Shown: in pieces, positions 1 through 9,418 of the stretch | Layout of the letters: the number at the start of each line of letters is the position of its first letter | Numbering within the stretch: the first letter of the stretch is position 1 | Assembly: GCA_013368315.1 (NCBI GenBank) | Contig: JAACJM010000175.1 | Location: 124,001 to 188,000, forward strand | Length of the DNA stretch: 64,000 nt | Direction of reading: 5' to 3' | Origin: Tetrapyrgos nigripes | Taxonomy: Eukaryota; Basidiomycota; Agaricomycetes; Agaricales; Campanellaceae | Notes under the pieces: model-generated | Databases searched by the model: none | What the model was told of the DNA's origin: nothing | Seen by the model: only the letters and a program-made list of their open reading frames with translations | Program-made: the position numbers and the translations under genes

Positions 1-1889
1 GTCAAGTATTGATTTGGGGATTACGCTGATATTTAATTGGATGGGTCACAGGCTCAATGGGACGAGCCGGAAAAGTTCTGGAGTGCGCTAGTTGACGCAG
101 TCATGTATTAGGATCGAACAGGACTTGAATAGCAAGTTGAGCTGCGGGAATTATATACATACTAGAGATAAACAATAACTTCTGTCGGTGCTCCCAGCTC
201 AAGTTGGGAGGCGGTAGCTACCCATGACAACGTGTTAACGATGACATTTGGTGGTGATGTTGGAACTCTGGATGACTGTTGCCCAGTTGTCTAGCCACAG
301 ATCTGCAAGCCGTTCTAATGTCGACTCGGTGGCATCCTTGCTAGGGTGTATACTACTGTACATACTACATACCTCCGCATGATATATCTTAGCTGTATGA
401 TCTTGTTGTATTCTGGCCAACTTGATCAACGTCAACGCCATAGCCTAGGCTGGATTTTCGTGTTTATTTCTTCTCTTTGCACTCGATCTATCACTCTTAG
501 GATTGGAGACAGTTCGCTTATACTACGTCAGCCATCATCTTGCTTAGTGCTTACTGATTCTCAGATTCCACGACTCTATAATTGCTCTGAGCGCACAAAT
601 TTTTAAAGTGAAATCCAGCATAAAGACTGATGCAAATTGTCTCTGAAAATACCAGTTTGACTACAAAGCAATGTTCAGGATCCATACTGTCTTTTCACTT
701 CAGGAAATGTAAGGGCTCTATCCAGATATGGAAGTGATCATACATCCGGGGTGTACAAGTAGCTATGCGGTTGCTAATGCCGTCTTTAGTCTTTTCCCTC
801 TTACCATCGGTTCACGCTGCCTGTATGGTCTCTACCCATGGTTTTATTTGGAGATTTGGGTACGAAGCAAGAAGAGGTTGACTCACCACCCCTCACGGCT
901 AATTTAGAGCCGTTACAGGAAACTCCGAATCAGTCATCATTCGGACTTCAACTAATGCGTCCCGACAGCGCCGATTTCTTGATAAAGGTTCTACGTGATT
1001 CCCGTCCTGTCCCTGTCCTGCAGTCTGGACCAATATCCAACAATAGCAGATATAGTGGACGAGAAAGTGGGTAGATGATTAATACCAAGATGGCCCATAT
1101 CCTGGTTATAAGTAGATTATGATTAGCATCTCGTGAGCTGTATGAGATTTTGTAAATATCCCTGTTGTCTTGCCCAAGTAAAAGGCTCAACTTGAACAGA
1201 AACTTACAGGTAGGGGGCTGCGCTTTCTACAAAGATGACTAGGATTTTCTATATCAGAATTCATGTTTGGTTTAACGTTTTCTCCTTTGATACAAAAATA
1301 AGAATAGGATAAACTTGCTATTGCAGTACTATCTCCCTGAATATGCAAATTTCTTTTTTGAATTTTCACTATTTTCCATACAATCAAAGCTGGAATTGAA
1401 AATGTCATCACAAGTGTAAGTATATGATATTGTGGCAATGTAATCACATACCAGTGCAATAGGCATTTGTGCTTAAACCCAAGAAAAACCAATCAACTCT
1501 CATGGTATAAGTGAATAATCAAACCTCAAAAATAATTACCAGAATGTCAGGAATACTCCACCAAATACCAAGCTTTGGAAGGGCTGAAAGGGATTGACTG
1601 TTGCAGAAGCAATGCTGCAAATTATATAAATATATTTTTTTCTGTTGAGTTCTTGAACCAACCCATTGAAAATCAAAATACTTGCCTAGAGCACCCCACA
1701 TTGTCAGAATAGGGATAATGATTGCCTTGAATCTGCATCCCCAAATTATCCATAGTCTATAAGTCTGAGAGTATGTATGGTCAAGTTGAGTAGGTAAGTG
1801 ATTTTAGCTTACAGAGAGATTGGTATACTTATAATGAGACAGTCACAAGTCAAGAGTGAAGCTACAGCAAAAATGCCCTGTAGGCCACA

Positions 1890-2240
1890 TGCAAGCCGTC
1901 AACCTACATCAGAGATACTGATGGTTGTGCAATCATATGCTGCACATCAGTATCCATCATCCAATCAAATGCTACACATCAGATAGAGTCAATAGATGTA
2001 TGTATCAATCATAAGTAGTAATATGTAGTCATACTGATAGCTTTAGTACAGCAGTACTTATCATGATAGATACATCCTTCATAGGTATAAACAGGCTCTA
2101 TGTAGCCCACCTTAATAACAAGTTTTACATTTACTCTTACTCACCTTACTCACCTCTTTAAGCTCTCTACAAGCTACTCTCATCTCCAGGTAAGTATGGA
2201 GTTGCCACTCTGCATATAATACATGAAGGTGGTGTGGGCC
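1890..2240 (-). repeat. Degenerate copia-type LTR remnant
   Basis: The segment 2100-2215 resembles the 3' part of the solo LTR at 4543-5269 and of the copia-2 LTR at 58801-59169, sharing the block CTACTCTTATCCCCAGGTAA with small changes. The 5' part is much eroded, with only a weak match near 1893 to the LTR start. It lies exactly where 7TM copy A loses homology to copy C, so it probably caused that break. Ends and TSD cannot be fixed. Confidence 0.45.
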
Positions 2241-3260
2241 AGCAGCAGAGCCATGGCAAATACAAGGCCACAGGTAGACTTTATGGTATATGACATGTAA
2301 GCCAATGAGAGAACAGAAAAATGACTGGTGGAAGCCAGGTATAATATTTTCATAAGAAAGATCAAGAAACATCACATAAGCTGTCATGAATCCCTTCCTG
2401 TCTTTGCTTCCAGACCCTGTCCTCCATTCCTTCTACTTCCTTTGTTCTAGATCTTGTCTCTTGGTACCTATGGCTTCTACCTTCCTTGATACATCATTTA
2501 TCTGACTGACAGATCATATCTGCTTCTACTGCACACATTGACATCACTTAGACACATGACTATCATCCTATGGTTGTCTCCATCAGATATCTGCTGATCT
2601 AGCTTTGTACTTGTGTATATATCTTCTAGGGCTTCATAGATAGGTCCTTAGTCTGTCCACTTCTGTCTCACTGATCCATACTGCTCAGCATTGTCCTCAG
2701 TACTATGGAGACTCTGGCCCAGTCTGGCTTACTCACTTATACCATCTATTTGCCTTGTTCTTTTGTCTTTAGTCATTGTGTGGTGGCCTGAGAGGCATCC
2801 AGTCCCTATCTGAGCCTGTTCTTGACATAAGCATTCAAGCATCATCTGAAGCAAGTCATGTTATACACGTTGAGAAATGTGGATTGACAGAGACTGACCG
2901 GAAAGAAACACAGTTGGATAGAAACTAGAGGTGTAATGAAACAGGAAAACCCACACTGTGTTTGTCAACAGTGCTCAATCTGACTGGAGCAATAAGATTG
3001 CAGAGGTAGTCATAGCTCAGTTTACACAGAGCCAAACCAAGAACAATGCAGCAAAGATGAAAATGTGTGCAAGAGAGCTTCATGGTGGTATGAGAGAGCC
3101 TATCAACCCTATACAAACCCTATAAGCTGAGTTGGAAAGGAGACAGAAAATTGCTGGAAGAAAGAAGTGGTGGTAAATTGGTGGCAGCAGGATGTATTTT
3201 ACATAGCCACTGTGGAAACACAGTGTATAAAACTTGTCCTCATTTCATTCAGCCTCGTAA
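2231..3260. repeat. MITE-like repeat debris
   Basis: The left side (2231-2265) carries the head signature GTGTGGGCCAGCAG then TACAAGGCC. The right side (3205-3255) carries the tail signature CATAGCCAC then CAGCCTCGTAAT. Both also occur at 3338-3650 and 18709-19070. At about 1 kb this is longer than the ~320-360 bp copies, so it may be two truncated copies with unrelated sequence between them. No gene is supported inside it. Confidence 0.4.
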
Positions 3261-3337
3261 TGCCTGCTCGTCAAAGCTTAGCTGCCATCTCAGTACTCGC
3301 AGCACTACATATCCATGCAACAGTAGGGTTATGAAGT

Positions 3338-3650
3338 GGTTGTGGGCCAACACTAATGTGTGGCGAATACGAGGCCTTTCTATTTCCAGCGGAGTACGAT
3401 CAAGGGTATAATATAGGGTATGAAAATGCATAAAAGCAGCTAGTGATGTGACAGCATATTGAGTCAACAGAAATACACGTCGAGCTCTGTATCACTTGGA
3501 ACAGAAATTGGAATCCAGATTGGAATAGGGCCTGATGACTGACCTTGAGAAAAATTGGAGGGAAGAACTCGGGAATGTAATAACATAGCCACCAGCAGAA
3601 AGGGAGTGTAAACAACTCATCCTCATTTCATTTGGCCTCGTAATACTGCC
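3338..3650 (+). repeat. MITE-like repeat, CTCGTAAT family
   Basis: The head is GTGGGCCAACACTAATG followed by GCGAATACGAGGCC. The tail is CATAGCCACCAGCAG and then CTCATTTCATTTGGCCTCGT. The same head and tail pair bounds 18709-19070, and a tail alone is seen at 4210-4272. The outermost GGCC-containing ends read as imperfect inverted repeats (TACGAGGCC / GGCCTCGTA). It has no coding capacity. The superfamily is unassigned. Confidence 0.55.
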
Positions 3651-3654
3651 AATC

Positions 3655-4210
3655 CTTATTTAAACCCTTGCACAACCCCATCTTGTTGTGAACTAAGACT
3701 CCATTGTATTTTCGTGCTTGCTAATGAGTTGCAGAGACACCACACCAAGTCAACTGCCTGCTCAAATAGACAAACAGACCCATGAGAATTCTACTGAAAA
3801 CCTTGTTTACCATCCAACAACACGTTTTCTAGGTGCAGAACCCCACGAGAATGGCTCGCGTTGATCTCAGAACCACCCGAGGGCTTTGTAGGGGTGATAT
3901 GTCTCCCCTCTTTAACCATACATACTCTTGCTACACTAGTGTACACTGTACTCGGTCAAATTCCACTTAAAAAATCGTATTTTTTTGACCTATATAATCT
4001 TATAGAGTGAACTTCAAATCCTACAAATATGATAGTCTCTAAAAAAACTTTTTTTGAAGGTCAAGGACGTCAATTTTTGCAAGTCCGTTGTCGCATTTGG
4101 CGCTTGTCGTGACATCACAGAACTGGATGGAGGAAGCAGAAGAAAAGCAACAACAAACAAAATGAAAGATTATGCAGAATGAAACGGACAGGTAAAATAG
4201 GGAACACTTA
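3655..4210. other. No gene seen
   Basis: This stretch between repeat copies has no supported coding region. It includes an A/T homopolymer-rich part (3960-4060). It ends in another CTCGTAAT-family tail (about 4210-4272). Confidence 0.4.
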
Positions 4211-4542
4211 AACATAGCCACATGGAAAGAGAGTGTAAGAAACTCAGCCTCATTTCATTTGGCCTTGTAATTGGCACTGGCTGTAATCTGATGACAAAGT
4301 TTGGGTGATTGCCACTGTCAAGCCACTCATATAAGTTTGTAAGAGTAACATACTGCAGCAATCAAGATAAAAAGCAAAGCACTGCCAATGGCCAGTGGAT
4401 ACTTTTGTAGAGTGAGAAGCACTGTTATACATTGATTTCTGTGTATGGAAGAGCTGGAACTGGGATCATTCTTCCTTCACAGCATGAAGACAAATGAGAC
4501 AAGCCAAAGGACAAGGAAGCTGCCATAGATAAAAGTTGATAA

Positions 4543-5269
4543 TGTTGAGCTGGCGCATTTACATGCAGCCATCAACCTTCTATGTCAAACAATAGAAGTA
4601 CATAGACAATAGATACTAGTAAGAACAATAAGTAATTACCATCATTGATCTACCATATATAGTAAATACATCATTCTCATTGTTACAGTAGTCATACGTA
4701 GTTACATGAATAACCCCTGTATCACATGTATTTACTCTCTCTCAAAGGTATAAAAGGGACTCATAGATGGCCCTCTAATAATAAGTTTTATACTTACTGG
4801 GGTAAGGGGCCACTGCTTTGCATGGCAAATTATGAGGCCCCTTGCTTGAAGTGTCAGATAGCAACGTTAACAGCCCACTTGCTGTTGTCATCCCTGCTGC
4901 AAGTGGGGATGGTGCACAAGCTCGGTTTATGGTGGTAGTGAAAGCGAGTCAACACGCTGGCATGATGTCATGGTTGTCGACATCATTAGTCCTTGGAGTC
5001 CAGACTGAGCCTAGACACTTCGGTCATTGGAGTAGAGTAGATACCAGTAATGAAAAGGGGTGGGAGATTGAAGCTGTGGTAAATTTTGCAACTCAATTTG
5101 AAAAGTCACGGGGTCTCCACCTAAGTTAACTCAGCCTTTAAGAGGCCTTGTAACTTTCATCGCTCAACAAAACCTCTAACAAGCTCTTATCAAGCTACTC
5201 TTATCCCCAGGTAAGTATGGAGTTGCTACTCTGCTTTTAGTGTACTGTTCGTACCATGCCTGCTCAACA
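4543..5269 (+). mobile_element. Solo LTR related to copia-2, with nested MITE
   Basis: It begins TGTTGAGCTGGCGCAT and ends CATGCCTGCTCAACA, so it has the 5'-TG...CA-3' form. It aligns with the reverse complement of the copia-2 LTR (58801-59169) on both sides of a ~360 bp interruption (4795-5153). The host sequence GATAA lies immediately before (4538-4542) and after (5270-5274), a perfect 5-bp TSD. A single LTR with intact TSD means the internal region was lost by LTR-LTR recombination. It sits in 7TM copy A. Confidence 0.85.
4795..5153 (+). repeat. MITE-like repeat nested in the solo LTR
   Basis: The head GGGGCCACTGCTTTGCATGG and tail AGTTAACTCAGCC...GGCCTTGTAA recur, in the opposite orientation, at 47213-47562. 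Internal sequence also matches (TTTGCAACTCAATT and the following 40 bp). The flanking LTR halves are contiguous in the copia-2 LTR, which proves insertion. It is non-coding. Confidence 0.65.
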
Positions 5270-5369
5270 GATAAGATGGTGGTTATGAAACTGGCAGAAA
5301 CATCTTCAAAGGTTGGATGGAGGCGCAGTCTGCGATACTTACATTAATTGTATCTCTCCTTTATATATA

Positions 5370-5660
5370 AGATAGATGGACATGCAATACTTATAGCTTG
5401 CATCCACCTTTGTGTTACCATCTTCTTTTGATGATGGTCACAGTTGCACTCAAGCTTGCTACCATTACAATATTCACGGCGAAGATATCCCTCTACGTAT
5501 GTATGTGACAGGAGTGTTATTAGCACTGGCTGTGATCTGATACCACAGTTGGGGTACTGGTGATGGCCATGGTCAAGTCACTATACCCTAAGGTTCTATA
5601 ACTGCCCTGCTGATGGCTGATTCCATTCACAGCCCATATCTACACATCACAAAAATACAA
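5370..5660. repeat. Duplicated block next to the SDR 3' end
   Basis: The block AGCACTGGCTGTGATCTGAT...CCCGCTGATGGCTGATTCCATTC (only its ends given) recurs at about 20198-20320 and 37395-37550, always just past the stop codon of an SDR copy. The part at 5370-5470 also recurs at 19990-20170 and resembles the leader of the 7TM genes. It marks the edge of the segmental duplication that copied the SDR gene. Confidence 0.55.
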
Positions 5661-5665
5661 ATCAC

Positions 5666-6440
5666 TTAAATCTCTGTGGAACAAGTCACATCTTTCCAAG
5701 CCTCCAAATTCCTCAACGTTTGCTCCGCCGCATTCTTCACTCCCCCATAACAATCCGTTCCCAATTGCAAACTCTTTGCGAATGGCTTGCCCTTCGCTAC
5801 GCCCTCTCCTTTGATAACATCAATGATAATTTGCACAGCTTTGGCAGGATCGCCTGGTTGGTTGTTGTTGTAAGCTATAGAGAATCGAGATCCCGCCGAA
5901 ACGATAATTATATAAGTTCAGATTTCAGGATGTAGGTTGGGACTATTACTCACCCTCCAAACCCTCCACACCCTTCTTCCCCATCTCCCTATAATCTTCA
6001 ATCCTACTTTCATAAGGCGCTTTATGTCCAGGGCTCAGAAAGTTGGTTCTAAAGTACCCAAAGTCGATGCAGGTACTGCGAAGCCGAGAGGCGAAATCTC
6101 GTCGTGAAGAGTTTCGGAAATACCACGAAGAGCGTATTTGGTGGCACAGTAGAGGCCGCCGGTGGCGCCTGATCTGCAATAATCCGACAATTGGTTCAAG
6201 CATTTGAAGCTTTTAAGTACGCAATACGCACATCCAGCCAGCTAGGGAACCCATCCACACGATAGTACCAGTCTTGCGTTGACGCATGTAAGGTAGAAAA
6301 GCCCGAGTAACGTTGAGGGCACCAAAGACATTGGTACTGTAGTACCAATGCGAAAAGTCAGTATCGAGACGAATAGATGGATAACCAATTACTTACTTGA
6401 ATTGATCATACGTCTCTTCTGGACTGAGTATACGTATGTT
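5666..6440 (-). pseudogene. SDR oxidoreductase copy 1, 3' half
   Basis: This is the C-terminal half of a classical short-chain dehydrogenase/reductase, matching exons 4-7 of intact copy 3 (37601-38983). The last exon ends with stop TAA at 5666-5668. Exon 6 has lost one base near 6090 (GCGAAGCCGAG against GCGAAGGCCGAG in copies 2 and 3), which shifts the frame after the active-site region. The 5' half lies 11 kb away at 17607-18114. The break falls in an intron at the left TIR of the Plavaka element (6502). Both the split and the frameshift mark it as dead. Confidence 0.85.
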
Positions 6441-7147
6441 TGTATAGGATTGATAACGGGTGCAAGTTCATCATTAAAACGGTGGCATGGACTAACGACA
6501 TCAGGAAAAAATAAATTACTACGCCAAGCCCCAGCCGAATTATCCGAGCTGCCGAAGATCAATGCTATGTCTCTGGAGTTTCGGTAGAGCGACGTAGTGT
6601 TCGTAGTACCTACTACATCATACATAGTACAATATTGCCTCTATTACACGGCCTAAGACTTCCATAGTGACTGGTATATCAGCCTTTTCGAAGGTTGAAA
6701 ATCTGAACTCGGGCGTACATTTTAGCTGCTCATACTATTGGTGAAACTTGTGATAGTACTACATCCAAAGCTGTAAACTATTTGCGCCTTTTCTTTCGGT
6801 GAGGCCGCTCATGTTCTCGTTCCTGTGCTTCCTGACGAGCTAGCTCTGCCCTTTGATGAAGATGGGGATGGTAACGAAAACGGAGGAAATCACGATGACG
6901 AAGATAGGGGTTGAGGAAAAAACTGGAGAACTTATCCAGTGCATCTGCGGAGCTCCAAGTGACGTTATTGGTACTTCGACCAAAATCAGGTACCAGGTGG
7001 CAGGTCTGTTGAAAAGCGTCTGCATATACAATCCAGAGTGTTGGTACCCTTGTCGTTGAGTGTAAGAGAGCTGATACATTCCAAGAGCTCTGTGGTACTT
7101 GTTGAAAGGCGTAAACCAGTCAACGAAGGCTAACAAGGGTGAGGAGG

Positions 7148-7382
7148 TGTTGGAATTAAGTGATAACAATCAAATTACTAAGCTACTATGCATACGGCAT
7201 CAATCAGGTACTGCGGACATACGGTCAAATGATCATACAGATATACTTAGACTATTTATATTGTTATACTACTCTGATTAATGATATATACTTGAGAGTC
7301 AAGCGAGATACGTTCGCACGCTCTTACCCCCCACTTTGTGACTCTCACTAAGACTATTCGCTAAGATAACCTAAGTCTAATA
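7148..7382 (+). repeat. 5' LTR of copia-1
   Basis: It runs from TGTTGGAATTAAGTG to CCTAAGTCTAATA. It differs from the 3' LTR by two A/G changes (near 7168 and near 7241). The terminus is TA rather than the usual CA; this end is fixed by the GGAGG duplication. Confidence 0.9.
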
Positions 7383-7474
7383 GGTTATGGGCCCGCCTAG
7401 CTTGCTATAACTCCGATAAACACTTGTTCTACTCTGCTTTACTCTCTACTCGTACTCTGTTCTTGGACTAGTAT

Positions 7475-8584
7475 ATGACTAGTCGACAAACTCGATCTCA
7501 AGGATCAGCCCCAGATATCCCACTTCCTACTACCAGTCGCCACTCTAGTGCACACCCCTCTGGTACCCAAACTCCTACTCCGCCCGTATCATCTACTTCA
7601 CAAGCACAACCACTTGATCCTCTCTTCCAAAACCCTCTTCCATTCCCACTTGATCCCATTATGTCTGATGCTGGCGAACATACTAGGACTGATGTCCGGG
7701 ATACTGCCCCTACTTCACCATCATCTCCTCCATCTACCTCTACTTCGTCGGTCGCATTATCTGTGCCCGAAAACACAAACCCCAACTACGTGATGCCGCT
7801 CAGCGACATCAACAAAGCTTTTGATTCCCTGACAGTTCTTACTGGCAGTGAGAATTGGAAGATGTGGTACTTCCGCGTTAATAACGCTATATGGGTGATT
7901 CGTCACCAACACTTTAAAAGTTCCGGGTTACATCCTGGTAATACTGTCAAACTAGCCTGTTTTAACGCTATTACAGGCAAGATTGATGATAAAATCATGA
8001 TCCACTACATCGAAGAGTCGGATGCGATAGAGCTTATCGAGAAGCTCAAACAACGCTTCGACCCTTCATCCACAGTTCAAGAGTCTAACGAGCTGTGGAA
8101 ACTCTTCAACTTACGTAAACCAGTCTGGGAGTTTGATAAGCTCCTCGACAAAGCTCAGGATCTGTGGGCTTCTATCAAGAAGAGAGACATAGATGTCTCA
8201 GATCAAGTTTTTTACTCAGCTCTAGTGGGGATTATTCCTCCACACTATCACTTTGTTCGCAGTTCTTACGAAGCAACTGTGGATGCAGCTGCAGCTACAT
8301 GGGATGCCACTACTGCAGCTGAAGGGGAGAAACCCGTATACAGAGCCGTCGACCTCATTGCGCGACTAAAGAAGGAATTCACTAACTATCGTTTGAGCAA
8401 TGCTCGAACGTATCCTTCGAAGAAGTCTGACAAGAAGTCCGGTAGCACTAGTCAAGGCGGTGCTCAACGATCGGACAAGTCAAAAGGAGAACGCGCTAAC
8501 GCGCAGCGCCGTTCCAAAAGCCTTCTGATGTCAAAAAGGATCGGAAGTGCTTCAACTGCAACAAGATGGGTCATACGACCCTGA
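7475..8584 (+). CDS. copia-1 gag
   Basis: This is a 369-residue reading frame starting 92 bases after the LTR. A low-complexity Pro/Ser/Thr N-terminus (about residues 1-105) precedes the gag core, with LTGSENWKMWYFRVNNAIW and a region around EKLKQRFDPSSTVQE that is typical of UBN2/retrotran_gag capsid domains. The frame runs past the basic linker and terminates just where a CCHC zinc knuckle appears in the neighbouring frame. The natural product should continue into that knuckle, so the 3' end here is probably the result of a shift between about 8495 and 8540. Confidence 0.85.
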   Translation: MTSRQTRSQGSAPDIPLPTTSRHSSAHPSGTQTPTPPVSSTSQAQPLDPLFQNPLPFPLDPIMSDAGEHTRTDVRDTAPTSPSSPPSTSTSSVALSVPENTNPNYVMPLSDINKAFDSLTVLTGSENWKMWYFRVNNAIWVIRHQHFKSSGLHPGNTVKLACFNAITGKIDDKIMIHYIEESDAIELIEKLKQRFDPSSTVQESNELWKLFNLRKPVWEFDKLLDKAQDLWASIKKRDIDVSDQVFYSALVGIIPPHYHFVRSSYEATVDAAAATWDATTAAEGEKPVYRAVDLIARLKKEFTNYRLSNARTYPSKKSDKKSGSTSQGGAQRSDKSKGERANAQRRSKSLLMSKRIGSASTATRWVIRP

Positions 8585-9312
8585 CGTGCCCAGAACCGTG
8601 GACCGAAAAGTCCAAAGAAGCTATGAAGAAGAAAGGGATTACTAAACAATCCAACAAAGGCAAGACCAAGGAGAATGCATCAGTTGCCATCTCCATGCCT
8701 GCGTCTTCTTCTTCTCAAATTGCGACTACGTCAACTTCGCAATCGGACTGGGTACAGTCAATTTCTTCAAGCGACGTTGAGATGGAAGACTCAGAGACTC
8801 CGGTGAGTCATCATATTTCCCTACCTGCTTTTACCGCGATCTCTGACCAAGATCATACGCATATCATTGATTCTGGTGCTACTATACACTGTACACCGTA
8901 TCTTAACTTACTTTTTAACGTTCATACTACGCCTGCCATAACTTTAACTGTTGCCAATTCAGAGCATCTAGATCTTCGATTAGCAGGCGATATGCGGGTA
9001 GAAGTTAGGAAGGACAATGGTGAGTCTTCATCGATCACTCTTAAAAATGTATACTATAACTCAAAACTTCCGTTTACTTTAATCAGTATTTCACAAAAAG
9101 CGGACTATACTTTTACTTTTCATGATCATTTATGTATAATACGGAATGACAAGGACAATTTCATTGGCGTTATACACGAAAGCGCCAAACTTTACTCCAT
9201 CACAACTAAAAAATTGAGTGATAACGTTGTTACTTTAAGTTTATACGAACTTCACAAACAGATTGGTCATATGAGTTATACAAATCTAAAAAACATTACT
9301 AAAAACAGATAA
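8566..9312 (+). CDS. copia-1 zinc knuckle, protease and start of integrase
   Basis: The frame is open from about 8496. Its first conserved block is KCFNCNKMGHTTLTC, a CX2CX4HX4C nucleocapsid knuckle, upstream of the ATG at 8566. The aspartic protease motif is IIDSGATIH (about 8867-8893). The integrase HHCC module begins at LHKQIGHMSYTNL. The frame ends at a TAA next to an A5 run (9300-9312). The matching CEDC half of the HHCC module lies in the next frame at about 9360. This segment is -1 relative to gag and the next block is +1 relative to it, so gag and pol share a frame and only the middle is shifted. Confidence 0.85.
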   Translation: MGHTTLTCPEPWTEKSKEAMKKKGITKQSNKGKTKENASVAISMPASSSSQIATTSTSQSDWVQSISSSDVEMEDSETPVSHHISLPAFTAISDQDHTHIIDSGATIHCTPYLNLLFNVHTTPAITLTVANSEHLDLRLAGDMRVEVRKDNGESSSITLKNVYYNSKLPFTLISISQKADYTFTFHDHLCIIRNDKDNFIGVIHESAKLYSITTKKLSDNVVTLSLYELHKQIGHMSYTNLKNITKNR

Positions 9313-9418
9313 ATCTATTATTACAACCATTATTGATGACTGGACAGAAACTCAATGCGAAGACTGCATCATCAATAATATACACAGACTTGCTGTTCCG
9401 AAACAACGTACTTCAGAA

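Larger units (their letters stand above)
600..5345 (-). pseudogene. 7TM integral membrane protein, copy A (disrupted)
   Basis: This is a minus-strand remnant of a fungal multi-pass membrane protein, seen because it aligns piecewise with copy C (54400-56045). Around 1680-1760 it encodes YRLWIIWGCRFKAIIIPI, the family's Y-R-x-W-I-I-W-G motif at the start of a transmembrane helix. 1800-1890 matches the preceding helix and 4335-4540 matches the N-terminal helices. The exon between them is missing: homology stops near 1890, runs through LTR and MITE debris, and resumes at about 4335. A solo LTR at 4543-5269 breaks the gene again, and the leader resumes at about 5283. The gene is therefore interrupted at least twice and should be non-functional. 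The ligand and role of this orphan family are unknown to me. Confidence 0.7.

Noticed and set aside
7548..7793. Alternative 81-residue frame inside copia-1 gag
   Set aside because: Shadow of the gag Pro/Ser/Thr-rich N-terminus.
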